A stretch of DNA of 64,000 nucleotides from contig NZ_JAKZGS010000002.1 in NCBI RefSeq assembly GCF_022549695.1, forward strand, positions 456,576-520,575. The letters run 5' to 3'. Below, piece after piece: positions 46,801 through 55,399 of this stretch; positions within the stretch are counted from its first letter, which is position 1; each line of letters opens with the position of its first letter. Under the pieces are notes generated by a model. It had not been told where the DNA came from. It did no database searches and saw only the letters and a list, made by a program, of their open reading frames with translations. The translations under genes and the position numbers were made by a program. This DNA is from Belliella calami (lineage in GTDB: Bacteria > Bacteroidota > Bacteroidia > Cytophagales > Cyclobacteriaceae).

Positions 46801-47563
46801 CAACTGTGGTTGGGAAATTATGAGTTTCAGCTTTGAGGGAAATGACTGTTTCTATGGTCTCAGGCTCAAAAAAATCAGGTTTATCCTGTGTTTTCGGCGC
46901 AAACTGCTGTGCTTTTGGACCTTTTACAAAGGCTACATTGTCTTTGTAAGCGGATACTATCCTATTTGGATGCCTTTTGGAAGTTTCTTTTATGAGTTGA
47001 AAAAGTGTTTTTTCTTTTTCTTCTCCATCAATGACAAAGGAGCCATTAAAGATTTTGTGTCTGCAATGCTCTGAGTTCACTTGGCTAAATCCAAAAACCT
47101 CAGAATCTGTCAAAGGTCTTTCCAACTGCTTGGAGACATTTTCTAGGTAATCCACCTCTTCTTGGCTCAATGCCAAACCTTCAGATAAATTATATGCTTT
47201 AATGTCTTTTACTTCTACGACTTTCTCCGGCTCTACATGAATATCAAAGATATCCTGATCCAAGCCATCATAAGCTGCCTGCAGCATTGGATCGATGCTA
47301 TCATTGTCGGCAAGTGGAAAATACTCCTCTATTCGGACTATACCTTGTATCCCCATATTGATGGTGATTTCTACGGCATTTGTTGACCAAGGAGTGATCA
47401 TCTCTTTGCGAGGTCCAGCAAATTTCCCTGAAACTTTATCTGACTTGATTTCTTCGGCTTCGCCAAAAAGCCAAATTAATTTTTCTATATCAGATTTTTG
47501 AATTGGATGTTTTGATTGTACTGCGTAAATAACCGCTTGTGGGGATTGGAAAAAGAGAATCAT
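43880..47563 (-). CDS. purL: Phosphoribosylformylglycinamidine synthase, single-chain
   Basis: 1227 aa, the length of the large single-chain enzyme. The N-terminal PurS-like region is followed by the FGAM synthase core (GEIRDRMAGGTASIPLAGTA, PLISGSVLTFEHEEDGKAHG, SIHDHGAGGHLNCLSELVET) and a C-terminal glutaminase domain (about 960-1227) with the nucleophile Cys in LGVCNGCQLMVELGL and the His-Glu region near HIERSLKPWNW. It makes FGAM from FGAR with ATP and glutamine in purine synthesis. Its upstream promoter region is 386 bp. Confidence 0.97.
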   Translation of the reverse strand: MILFFQSPQAVIYAVQSKHPIQKSDIEKLIWLFGEAEEIKSDKVSGKFAGPRKEMITPWSTNAVEITINMGIQGIVRIEEYFPLADNDSIDPMLQAAYDGLDQDIFDIHVEPEKVVEVKDIKAYNLSEGLALSQEEVDYLENVSKQLERPLTDSEVFGFSQVNSEHCRHKIFNGSFVIDGEEKEKTLFQLIKETSKRHPNRIVSAYKDNVAFVKGPKAQQFAPKTQDKPDFFEPETIETVISLKAETHNFPTTVEPFNGAATGAGGEIRDRMAGGTASIPLAGTAVYMTSYPRSEKGRSWEKDLSERKWLYQTPMDILIKASNGASDFGNKFGQPLISGSVLTFEHEEDGKAHGFDKVIMLAGGVGFTRSQYSKKNDPEKGDKIIIMGGDNYRIGMGGSAVSSVATGEFSNAIELNAIQRSNPEMQKRVMNVIRAMAESDENPIVSIHDHGAGGHLNCLSELVETTGGTIHIDQLPVGDPTLSSKEIIGNESQERMGLVVGEKNLELLQKISARERAPFYVVGETTGDMHFKFENQNTGEKPVDWNLSYMFGSSPKTILEDNSGNAIFAESEYEVQNLKQYISEVLQLEAVACKDWLTNKVDRSVTGRVAKQQTVGEIQVPLNNVAVMAIDFTGNKGIATSIGHAPVAALANPEAGSRLAIAEALTNLVWAPIEDGLAGISLSANWMWPAKNKGENDRLYRAVEAVSEFAIDLGVNIPTGKDSLSMTQKYPDGKVVYSPGTVIISSIGECSDINKTVSPDLKPIDGSKVFYIDFSKDTPKLGGSSFHQILNKVGSETPDVVDNHYFGQAFMTLQKLIEKGEVLAGHDISSGGLITALLEMTFPSSKVGLTVKTDRLAGNDIVKSLFAENPGVLIQVANPERARAVLANHGIDYVALASVNMTGKVELTGLDMELDVAEMRDTWFKSSYLLDKKQSGDKLALARFENYKSQTLSYTFDSEWEGTFDSFSLNPYRKEKSGKTAAIIREKGVNGDREMAYSLWLAGFDVKDVHMTDLISGRETLEDVQMIVFVGGFSNSDVLGSAKGWAGAFLYNEKAKQALDKFYARKDTLSLGVCNGCQLMVELGLVTPEHDVKPKMLHNESHKFESSFVNVTIPQNETVMFKSLAGQRLGVWVAHGEGKFSLPKEKSAYHIGMEYSYDAYPGNPNGSDHSVAGIASADGRHLAIMPHIERSLKPWNWPHYATERMDDEITPWVESFVNAFNWVQENG

Positions 47564-47949
47564 GTCCTGAGTTTTGGATGTCTTTTTTTAAGAAGTCTCA
47601 AAGGTACACAATTGAGGGAAAAGTATAAAGAAGAAATGAGGATTGGAAAATTGAAAGATTGTAAAATTTTTAGATTTTTGAGTAAGACTGACAGCCTATT
47701 GATTTAGGTTGATGCAATTGAATGTATTGCATCTGGATTTAATTTTAAAATTGGAAGAATAAAAATCTGTAGAGAAGAAGGTTTTAAAGTTAGGAGGTTT
47801 TAAAGTTTTAAGGTTGACTCAGGATTTTAGATAAGGGAATTAGGTAATTTTATATACGGAATGATAGCCGAAATTTGAGAAGAGAGTTTTCCTTGATCCA
47901 AAAAAGCCAGCAATAGTCAATTGCTGGCTTCACTAATTAAAATTTATCC
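47564..47949. other. Intergenic region with terminator
   Basis: 386 bp between purL and the E1 gene, both leftward. It includes the E1 terminator (47901-47930). The remainder is AT-rich; the purL promoter must lie here but no clear box is seen. Confidence 0.5.
47901..47930 (-). terminator. Intrinsic terminator after the E1 gene
   Basis: AAGCCAGCAAT pairs with ATTGCTGGCTT around a 5-nt loop; on the minus strand a T-run follows. It lies about 20 bp after the E1 stop. Confidence 0.88.
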
Positions 47950-50400
47950 TTAAATAATATTTGGATATTTTGATGGATTGACTTCATGCATCATTCCATA
48001 TATTTTCTCTACAACATCATCGACAGATGGTTTGGAAAAATAATCTCCATCGGATGAATAAGCTGGTCGGTGAGCTTTGGCTGCAAGTGTAGCAGGTTCA
48101 GAATCTAAACTATAATATGCTTTTTGATCTTCTATAACTTGTTGCATCATAAATGCAGAAGCTCCTCCCGGTACATCTTCATCCGCAAAAAGAACCCTGT
48201 TTGTCTTTTCTATCGACTTTCCTATCACTCCTGTGGTATCGAATGGCAACAATGTCTGAACATCTATCACTTCGATACTTATTCCCATAGTCTCCAATTC
48301 CGAAGCAGCTTCCATAAGAATACGGCACATTGACCCATAAGTAACCACTGTCATATCAGTTCCTTCACGCAAGATCTCAGGAATACCTAAAGGCACCTTA
48401 AATTCTCCGATATTGTTTGGCATTCTTTCTTTCAATCTATAGCCATTCAGGCACTCAATCACCAAAGCAGGCTCATCAGCCTCCAAAAGGGTGTTATACA
48501 TACCGGCTGCTTGTGTCATGTCTCTTGGAACACAAATCAAAATTCCCCTTAGTGAATGAAGCAACATTCCGATTGGTGAACCTGCATGCCATACACCTTC
48601 TAATCGATGACCTCTTGTCCTAACTATCAGTGGTGCTTTCTGACCACCTTTTGTCCTATACTGCAATGATGCGACATCATCCGCTAATGTCATCAATGCG
48701 TAATAGATATAATCCAAATATTGAATCTCAGCCATTGGACGCAAGCCACGAAGTGCTGCTCCAAGCCCTTGACCAATGATGGTGCATTCCCTAATACTCG
48801 TATCAGTTACTCTCAATTCGCCATACTTTGCCTGTAAGCCAGAAAAAGCCTGATTCACATCTCCAATTTTCCCTACATCTTCACCAAATGCAAAGAATCT
48901 TGGATCTCTCTCCAAAATAGAATCAAAGCAAGCCTGCAAAATCTCCCTTCCATCTACCAACGGAGCCTCTTCATCATAACTTGCTGATAACGCCTTTATA
49001 TTTTCTACACTAAACTCGGACTGACTATACAAATGACTGTTGTAGCGATCCTCATTTAGCTTTTGTTGCTTTACGTACCATGATTTCAAGTCTGATTTAA
49101 TTGATTCCGAATCCATCCTTGTAAGCCATAAAGCTCTCCTTACAGAGCTGATGACATCCTTTCTGATTGGGTTCAATGTTTTGCCCAATTCTTCAGCTAC
49201 TTGAAGGATTGCAGTTTTATTTGAGGAATTTCCTGCTACTTCTTTTATCAAAGCAACCGCTTCTGTCAACTCGTTTTTTATACTCTCCGAGAAAGATTTC
49301 CAAGCTGCTTCTTTTTCGGACTTCACATATTGTTTCGCTTCTAGGTCAATCTTGTCGAGTATTTCTGGTGTTGCCACTCCACGCTCAATCAAGAACTCCC
49401 TATATTTCAATATACAATCATGGTTTTTTTCCCATTCTAGCCTTTCAGCTGATTTATATCTTTCGTGTGAACCAGAAGTCGAATGCCCCTGTGGCTGTGT
49501 CATTTCAATGACATGAATCATCACAGGCACATGCTCTTCACGTGCTATTCTTGCTGCATTTTCAAAAGCCCTATCCAACCCTTCATAATCCCAACCTTTT
49601 ACCACAAATATTTCATAGCCTTTTTGATCATCGTTTCTCTGCAAGCCTTTTAAGATTTCAGAAATACTCCCTTTGGTGGTATGATATTCATTTGGAACAG
49701 AAATGCCATATCCATCATCCCATACAGATACTATCATCGGAACTTGAAGCACGCCAGCAGCATTGATGGTCTCGAAAAACATCCCTTCAGAGGTTGATGC
49801 ATTTCCGATGGTTCCCCATGCCACTTCGTTTCCTTTACTAGAAAACTCCTTGAGTTCATGGAGATCTTTGTTTTCTTTAAATAGCTTAGAAGCATATGCC
49901 AAACCCAAAAGTTTTGGCATTTGTGCAGCTGTTGGGGAAATATCTGCAGATGAATTTTTCATCTCCGCAAGATTTTTCCATGTCCCGTTTTCATTCAAAG
50001 ACCTGGTGGCAAAATGGCCATTCATCAACCTTCCGGCAGAAGCAGGATCTGCTTCCACGTCCGTATGGGCATAGAGCTGCGCAAAATACTCCTTGACAGT
50101 CAATTGATCGATGGCAAACATGAATGTCTGATCTCTGTAGTATCCCGATCGAAAATCTCCTTTCTTAAAATATCTTGCCATAGCAAGTTGAGCGAGTTCT
50201 TTTCCATCACCAAAGATCCCAAACTTTGCTTTTCCCATGAAAACCTCCTTTCTTCCCATTAGAGAAGCTTGACGGCTTTCTTGAATAATCCGATAATCGT
50301 TTAATAATTGCTCCTTATCAAGAGCTTTGGGGTTTCTATTTTTAGATAATGTTGCCACCTCTGTCATAATTTTGTAATCTTTAAAGCTATTTTGGGTCAT
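47950..50400 (-). CDS. 2-oxoacid dehydrogenase E1, fused alpha and beta subunits
   Basis: 816 aa (start may be Met1 at 50400 or Met12 at 50367). The alpha half (about 40-440) has the thiamine diphosphate-binding region GNASTSEGMFFETINAAGVL and SVWDDGYGIS and the phosphorylation-loop-like HSTSGSHERYKS. The beta half (about 485-816) has FAFGEDVGKIGDVNQAFSGL, ECTIIGQGLGAALRGLRPMA and a transketolase C-terminal domain. Such fusions are usual in Bacteroidota for branched-chain 2-oxoacid (or pyruvate) dehydrogenase. E2 and E3 are not nearby. Substrate undecided; branched-chain is likelier by family. Confidence 0.92.
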   Translation of the reverse strand: MTQNSFKDYKIMTEVATLSKNRNPKALDKEQLLNDYRIIQESRQASLMGRKEVFMGKAKFGIFGDGKELAQLAMARYFKKGDFRSGYYRDQTFMFAIDQLTVKEYFAQLYAHTDVEADPASAGRLMNGHFATRSLNENGTWKNLAEMKNSSADISPTAAQMPKLLGLAYASKLFKENKDLHELKEFSSKGNEVAWGTIGNASTSEGMFFETINAAGVLQVPMIVSVWDDGYGISVPNEYHTTKGSISEILKGLQRNDDQKGYEIFVVKGWDYEGLDRAFENAARIAREEHVPVMIHVIEMTQPQGHSTSGSHERYKSAERLEWEKNHDCILKYREFLIERGVATPEILDKIDLEAKQYVKSEKEAAWKSFSESIKNELTEAVALIKEVAGNSSNKTAILQVAEELGKTLNPIRKDVISSVRRALWLTRMDSESIKSDLKSWYVKQQKLNEDRYNSHLYSQSEFSVENIKALSASYDEEAPLVDGREILQACFDSILERDPRFFAFGEDVGKIGDVNQAFSGLQAKYGELRVTDTSIRECTIIGQGLGAALRGLRPMAEIQYLDYIYYALMTLADDVASLQYRTKGGQKAPLIVRTRGHRLEGVWHAGSPIGMLLHSLRGILICVPRDMTQAAGMYNTLLEADEPALVIECLNGYRLKERMPNNIGEFKVPLGIPEILREGTDMTVVTYGSMCRILMEAASELETMGISIEVIDVQTLLPFDTTGVIGKSIEKTNRVLFADEDVPGGASAFMMQQVIEDQKAYYSLDSEPATLAAKAHRPAYSSDGDYFSKPSVDDVVEKIYGMMHEVNPSKYPNII

Positions 50401-50808
50401 TGCACTTGTCTTCCAAGCAATTCAAAAATAAATAATTTTGTTATCTATACAAACTCACAGACAGAATAATTTCCGAGAATTTCAATAATTTATTTTGATT
50501 ATATTTATCAAAAATCTTTTAAAAAAAATAAAATTCTGAAAAATAAATATTTTCAAAATTAATCAAAGATGATAATGCCTATACACCAATGGAAATTACA
50601 GTCTTTAGAAATTGAATGAAAATATCAAAATTTTAAGTTTTTATTATCTAAATTTTAAAATTAAATTTAGAATTTCGTTTTATATAGAAATAAAATTTCA
50701 ATTAAAGATCAATTTCTTATTCGGAACAAAATAAGTATGCTGATTTGAATGAGAATCCTATTCCATTATTATATTTGTCACAATTATTTCAACCCAAATT
50801 TACATGAC
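50401..50808. other. AT-rich divergent intergenic region
   Basis: 408 bp, extremely AT-rich, between E1 and alanine dehydrogenase genes. It contains the ald promoter at 50744-50777; nothing else recognisable. Confidence 0.6.
50744..50777 (+). promoter_or_regulatory. Promoter of alanine dehydrogenase gene
   Basis: TTTG (50744-50747), 22 bp, then TATATTTG (50770-50777), an exact match to TAnnTTTG. It lies within the longer possible reading frame that starts at 50749, so it supports the downstream ATG at 50809 as the true start. Confidence 0.6.
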
Positions 50809-51927
50809 ATGATAATAGGTGTTCCTAAGGAGATTAAAAACAACGAAAACAGAGTGGCATTGACCCCTGCCGGTGCAAAAGAGCTTGTAAAAAGAGGTCA
50901 TTCTGTGTTCGTTCAACATACTGCTGGAGAAGGCAGTGGATTTACTGATGATCAATATACTGAAGCTGGTGCAGCTATCCTTCCTACAATAGAGGAAGTA
51001 TACTCAATAGCTGAGATGATCATGAAAGTCAAAGAACCAATCGAACCTGAATATAAACTGATCAAGGAAGATCAATTATTGTTTACATATTTTCACTTTG
51101 CCTCATACGAGCCTTTAACTAAGGCAATGATCGAAAACAAGTCTATATGTTTGGCATACGAGACTGTCGAGAAAGTTGACAGAAGCTTACCTCTATTGGT
51201 CCCAATGTCGGAAGTGGCCGGAAGAATGGCTATTCAAAAAGGTGCAAATTACCTTGAGAAGCCATTGGGAGGAAGAGGTATATTGCTTGGTGGTGTACCG
51301 GGTGTACTTCCTGCCAAAGTGATCATTTTGGGTGGTGGAATCGTGGGAACACAAGCTGCTTGGATGGCTGCAGGTCTTGGAGCAGATGTGACTATCATGG
51401 ATGTCTCTTTGCAAAGAATGAGATACTTATCTGATGTCATGCCTGCCAATGTGAAGACGATGATGTCCAATGAATTCAACATCAGAGAAATGATCAAAGA
51501 TGCAGATCTAATCGTTGGTGCAGTATTGATTCCTGGTGCTAAAGCTCCTCACTTGATCACTAGAGATATGTTGACAGATATGAAAAAAGGCGCTGTACTT
51601 GTAGATGTAGCTGTGGATCAAGGTGGTTGTATCGAAACATGTAAGCCCACTACGCACGAAAATCCAACTTATGTAATCGATGATGTAGTTCATTATTGCG
51701 TAGCAAACATGCCTGGAGCAGTACCTTACACTTCTACTTTGGCACTTACGAATGCTACACTTCCTTACGCAATCCAACTTGCTGATAAAGGATGGAAAAA
51801 AGCAGCTCAAGAAAACCCTGAGTTGGTTCTAGGGCTGAATGTAATCCATGGTGATATTGTATATAAAGCAGTAGCAGAAGCTTTTAACCTAGATTACGTA
51901 CCAGTATCAAAATATTTGGCTGACTAA
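50809..51927 (+). CDS. ald: Alanine dehydrogenase
   Basis: 372 aa from MIIGVPKEIKNNENRVALTP at 50809, the conserved family start; the extension to 50749 covers the promoter. The substrate-binding N-terminal domain includes MKVKEPIEPEY; the NAD-binding Rossmann loop is VIILGGGIVGTQAAWMAAGL; then DVAVDQGGCIETCKPTTHEN and NMPGAVPYTSTLALTNATLP complete the family pattern. It interconverts alanine and pyruvate plus ammonia with NAD. A terminator stands about 170 bp after the stop, with a MITE inserted between them. Confidence 0.97.
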   Translation: MIIGVPKEIKNNENRVALTPAGAKELVKRGHSVFVQHTAGEGSGFTDDQYTEAGAAILPTIEEVYSIAEMIMKVKEPIEPEYKLIKEDQLLFTYFHFASYEPLTKAMIENKSICLAYETVEKVDRSLPLLVPMSEVAGRMAIQKGANYLEKPLGGRGILLGGVPGVLPAKVIILGGGIVGTQAAWMAAGLGADVTIMDVSLQRMRYLSDVMPANVKTMMSNEFNIREMIKDADLIVGAVLIPGAKAPHLITRDMLTDMKKGAVLVDVAVDQGGCIETCKPTTHENPTYVIDDVVHYCVANMPGAVPYTSTLALTNATLPYAIQLADKGWKKAAQENPELVLGLNVIHGDIVYKAVAEAFNLDYVPVSKYLAD

Positions 51928-51947
51928 TTAGCTGAAATAAAAAGTAA

Positions 51948-52089
51948 TATGATTATCAGCAATCACACCAGTAGATGTATGATTATGCGAGTAAATTATC
52001 AACAGTCGATGGTCATCAGACCTCTGCTGGTAAAAATGAACTTCATACGTTGTTATAAATGGCTACTGGAGTAAAAGCCAAATTACTTA
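51948..52089 (+). mobile_element. MITE-like element, copy C
   Basis: 142 bp, non-coding. Left end TATGATTATCAGC resembles that of copy B (TATGATTATCCGC); the right end (AAAGCCAAATTACTTA) has diverged. Exact direct repeats AAAAGTAA flank it at 51940-51947 and 52090-52097; this octamer differs from those of the other copies, which argues for true target duplication. It begins 21 bp after the ald stop, between the gene and its terminator. Confidence 0.65.
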
Positions 52090-52095
52090 AAAAGT

Positions 52096-52132
52096 AAAAA
52101 AGCCACCTTGATGAAAATCAGGTGGCTTTTTT
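52096..52132 (+). terminator. Intrinsic terminator after ald
   Basis: AAAAAGCCACCTTGAT pairs with ATCAGGTGGCTTTTTT around GAAA, followed by T-run. The MITE copy C lies between the ald stop and this terminator. Confidence 0.88.
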
Positions 52133-52196
52133 GATGCGAGAGACTGGAAGTATGTATCATGTAAAGAAAATAATTGACAATTTTTTCTTTCAAAAA

Positions 52197-52405
52197 AAGA
52201 AGTCTCACGTCCTGAAATTACTTGACACTTTTTTATACTTAACCTCTCGTTTTATAGGCAAGTCATTTCTACCAAAGGAGCCTGCCCCGTAGAATTACGG
52301 GGAGAAATCTCATACTGAATTTCACACTCCAATTTCAATTTTAACTTTCCAGTTTCAAATAGGGACGAGACCTCTCTCCCGAATGCTTTCGGGATCGAGG
52401 TGACT
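52197..52405 (-). repeat. Composite hairpin repeat, copy 2 (inverted, short form)
   Basis: About 210 bp, reverse complement of the outer parts of the copies at 34115 and 56120. It lacks the central block with the CCCCGG hairpins but has an extra tail containing GTGTCAAGTAATTTCAGGAC, which in the long copies lies inside the element. The family is therefore modular. Hairpins CCGTAGAATTACGG and CCCGAATGCTTTCGGG are present. Confidence 0.8.
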
Positions 52406-52451
52406 TAGCCTGTCGCATATCTCAATCTTGCGTCTCTTATCTCATCTTACC

Positions 52452-53060
52452 CTAAAAATTCATCACCAAACCAAAGCCATTGCCTGTAAATGCCAAATTT
52501 TCTACAATTTTAGGAAGCTCTTTGCCGTGGACATTGTGAAAAGCGTACTTGATTGCATCAAAACTCATCAGAAATGCCCCTTGCAAAATGACAGATTTAC
52601 CGAATCCTGTCAGCTGCTCTTTTCCCAATCTTTTCCCTCTTTCAATCAGATAAAAACCTCCAGCTATGTACCCTATATCCAAAGCTGCATTCAGGAGTAA
52701 GATTTTTTCGATGCTGTATTGGGCACTCAGTGTCTCCCAAAACTCGGAACTTGGGGATTCTTTCATTGCAGCATAATAACCAAACCCTGCTATGGCTAAA
52801 TTAACTGTGTTCCAATACATATTCATCTGATGAAAAGCCTTGGTTTCTCCGGATGTTCTTCCTGCCATCACCCCTCCCAAAACTATATTTCCAACCGCCC
52901 AAGATCCCAAGATCATCATCCCAGATTTGTTGTAATCTATCCTCACTTGATTGAATTCAGTCAATTGGGTCGGAATATCTTGCGCATCTGCAAAAGAGAC
53001 AAAAACCATAAATACAAGGATCAATAAAATTGCTGGCTTAACATTCAATTCATTTTGCAT
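52452..53060 (-). CDS. Hypothetical membrane or secreted protein in GH3-LysE operon
   Basis: 202 aa from MQNELNVKPAILLILVFMVF at 53060, which gives a signal peptide ending FADAQD; a start at 53108 would overlap LysE by 4 bp and bury the signal. After it come several hydrophobic segments (SGMMILGSWAVGNIVLGGVM, NTVNLAIAGFGYYAAM, ILLLNAALDIGYIAGGFYLI), so it is probably an integral membrane protein. No family recognised. Third gene of the operon with LysE and GH3. Confidence 0.75.
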   Translation of the reverse strand: MQNELNVKPAILLILVFMVFVSFADAQDIPTQLTEFNQVRIDYNKSGMMILGSWAVGNIVLGGVMAGRTSGETKAFHQMNMYWNTVNLAIAGFGYYAAMKESPSSEFWETLSAQYSIEKILLLNAALDIGYIAGGFYLIERGKRLGKEQLTGFGKSVILQGAFLMSFDAIKYAFHNVHGKELPKIVENLAFTGNGFGLVMNF

Positions 53061-53104
53061 AGTGTTTTTATTTTTAAAGTCTTTTGATAGAAAATTGTTT
53101 GAAA

Positions 53105-53749
53105 TCAACCTCCCAACAGCACTTGCTTTTCGTAAGCAAACAAAATCAGTCTAGATCCGAAAATCACCAAAATCACAGCTACTACCCTATTCATATTGAC
53201 CATGAATTTTTCAGTAACAAAAGGTTTAAGTTGCTTTGCAACAAAGGCTTTTAGCAGATCAATACCAAAAACTACGAATAAAATCCCGAAATAATATAAG
53301 AAGACATCAATATCTGTAAATGAATCCTTGAGGTTGACAACTCCAGCTATCGAAATCCAGAAAAGCAACACAAATGGGTTGATCCCATTGATACCAAACC
53401 CTTTCATAAAGGCAGTTCTTTTCTTGGGTCTTGTCAAAATTATCCCTCCAGTATTTGGCCTTTGTACTACTTTCTTGAAAAAAGTAACTATCCCAAACCC
53501 AATCAATACCGATGCTCCCGCATATCCCAATATTACTTCAAAGTATGGATTTTCGGCAAACAAACTTACACTGAAAAAAGTAGCCAAGACATAAACCAAA
53601 TCACTGAGCAAAATCCCTGAGGCCAAAACAGCTGTATTTCTAAAACCATTCTGAATAGAATTCTGGATCAAGGTAAAAAACACCGGGCCTATCATCGCAG
53701 ACAATAACAAGCCCATGCTGACACCTTCCAACAATGCATGAATACTCAT
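53105..53749 (-). CDS. LysE/RhtB family amino acid exporter
   Basis: 214 aa with six predicted membrane segments. The start LLEGVSMGLLLSAMIGPVFF and following LIQNSIQNGFRNTAVLASGI match the LysE family, whose members export amino acids and related compounds. The ATG overlaps the stop of the GH3 gene by 4 bp (53746-53749), so translation is coupled. The substrate could relate to the GH3-type enzyme if that conjugates amino acids, which is inference. Confidence 0.88.
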   Translation of the reverse strand: MSIHALLEGVSMGLLLSAMIGPVFFTLIQNSIQNGFRNTAVLASGILLSDLVYVLATFFSVSLFAENPYFEVILGYAGASVLIGFGIVTFFKKVVQRPNTGGIILTRPKKRTAFMKGFGINGINPFVLLFWISIAGVVNLKDSFTDIDVFLYYFGILFVVFGIDLLKAFVAKQLKPFVTEKFMVNMNRVVAVILVIFGSRLILFAYEKQVLLGG

Positions 53750-55296
53750 CGATTGCTATTTTGTTCTTCCAAAAAATGTAACCAAGATGTCATCTTATCA
53801 CCTTTGAGCACCCGTGGGAATTTGTTTTGTCCTCCTTCTTTTCCTTCGGACTTCAACCATGCATAGAATAATGAAGGAGAAATCAAATTTACATGAATCT
53901 CTTTCAAGGCATGCTTTCGCTCCACAGCATAATCGTCATTGAGCATACCGAGAACTTCATCCAACTTCACTTTCAAAAGCTCAAGATCGACCTTGTCTTC
54001 TGTTCCAAAAAACCAATGATGGGCAAACAAACTTCCATGCGGCTTCCCAAGAACTGTGAACTCCCTGATATCAATATCAAATTCATCTTCCAAAAGATTT
54101 ATGGCTTTGTTCATATTATCTACTGACAAATGCTCACCACAAAGACTTAAAAAATGTTTGGTACGTCCAGTAATGATGATCTCGCTTTCCTCTTTGGATA
54201 CAAATTTGATCACATCACCTATCAAATATCTCCAAGCTCCAGCACATGTACTGATCAGCAGTGCATATTCCTTTCCTTCTTCAATTTGATCTACATTCAA
54301 TGTCTGGGCATTTTCTCTCACTTCTCCATTGGCATCAAAGTTTTGATCATTGAAAGGAATAAATTCGTGAAAAATCCCTGTATTTAATACTAAACGCATT
54401 GATTTTCTATCCGGCAAAGCCTGAAAAGCCATAAAACCTTCCGATGCTAAATAGGTCTCCATGTAAATCAATGGTTTGGCCAACAGCTTTTCAAACCCTT
54501 TTTGATAGGGTTGAAAAGAAACTCCGCCGTGAACAAAAATCTGCAAGTTTGGCCAAATATCATGAATGGTCTTTAGCTCATATTTTGTGATGATCTTTTC
54601 CATAAGGATTTGTAGCCAGGCAGGAACTCCCACAATGATCCCAATATCCCATTTTGGTGCATTCTGTACAATCTGATCCAGCTTTTGACCCCAATCCTTG
54701 TTTCTGGCAATCATTTTACCCGGCTTATAGAATCTTTGAAACCAAATAGGCAACCTCCCTGTGGTGATCCCACTCAAATCTCCAGCGAAGTAGGTACCAT
54801 TAAACTCCAAATCTGTACTACCTCCAAGCATCAAGATACCTTTGGTATATAGATTGTCTGGAAGATCATATTTGGATAGTGTCAATATTTGTCTTACGCC
54901 AGTCTTTCTGATGGCTTTGACCATATCTTTTGAAATAGGTATAAATTTCGAGCTAGCCCCAGAAGTACCTGAGCTTAGAGCAAAATACCTGATAAAGCCT
55001 GGCCAGGTTACATTTTTCTCCCCGTTTTTTAGTTTATGCCACCATTCATTGTATATCTTTTCATAATCGTAAATCGGTACACTTTTGGAAAAACTTGAGT
55101 AGAACTCTTGGTTCTCCTTCTTGAAACTCTTCAAAATTTCCCCAAAACCATACTTTTTTCCAATTTCAGTTTTGGCTGATTTGATCAGAAGTTTTTGCAA
55201 TGTTTGCTTTTGGAGGTCTATGGGGGTGCTCCCCTCTTGTTCAAGAGATTCCCTTAATCTGATCCCTTTTTTTAGTAATGTACCTAATATAGCCAT
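53746..55296 (-). CDS. GH3-family acyl-adenylating enzyme
   Basis: 516 aa. ATP-binding block RYFALSSGTSGASSKFIPIS (about 97-116), then MLGGSTDLEFNGTYFAGDLS, YLASEGFMAFQ and LISTCAGAWRYLIGDVIKFV, the arrangement of GH3 auxin-responsive proteins. In plants GH3 enzymes join amino acids to jasmonate or auxin through an acyl-adenylate; bacterial members are unstudied to my knowledge. First gene of an operon with a LysE exporter. Confidence 0.92.
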   Translation of the reverse strand: MAILGTLLKKGIRLRESLEQEGSTPIDLQKQTLQKLLIKSAKTEIGKKYGFGEILKSFKKENQEFYSSFSKSVPIYDYEKIYNEWWHKLKNGEKNVTWPGFIRYFALSSGTSGASSKFIPISKDMVKAIRKTGVRQILTLSKYDLPDNLYTKGILMLGGSTDLEFNGTYFAGDLSGITTGRLPIWFQRFYKPGKMIARNKDWGQKLDQIVQNAPKWDIGIIVGVPAWLQILMEKIITKYELKTIHDIWPNLQIFVHGGVSFQPYQKGFEKLLAKPLIYMETYLASEGFMAFQALPDRKSMRLVLNTGIFHEFIPFNDQNFDANGEVRENAQTLNVDQIEEGKEYALLISTCAGAWRYLIGDVIKFVSKEESEIIITGRTKHFLSLCGEHLSVDNMNKAINLLEDEFDIDIREFTVLGKPHGSLFAHHWFFGTEDKVDLELLKVKLDEVLGMLNDDYAVERKHALKEIHVNLISPSLFYAWLKSEGKEGGQNKFPRVLKGDKMTSWLHFLEEQNSNR

Positions 55297-55399
55297 ATCT
55301 TTGTTTAGTGGTTAAAATTGGGTTATTGCATCAAAATTTCTCTTTCTAACGCTAAAACCAAATTTGGGTTAAAAGTAAATAATTGTCAAAATTAAAGTA

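Larger units (their letters stand above)
51928..52451. other. Convergent intergenic region
   Basis: 524 bp between the ald stop and the membrane protein at 52452, made up of MITE copy C, the ald terminator and composite repeat copy 2. No gene. Confidence 0.7.
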
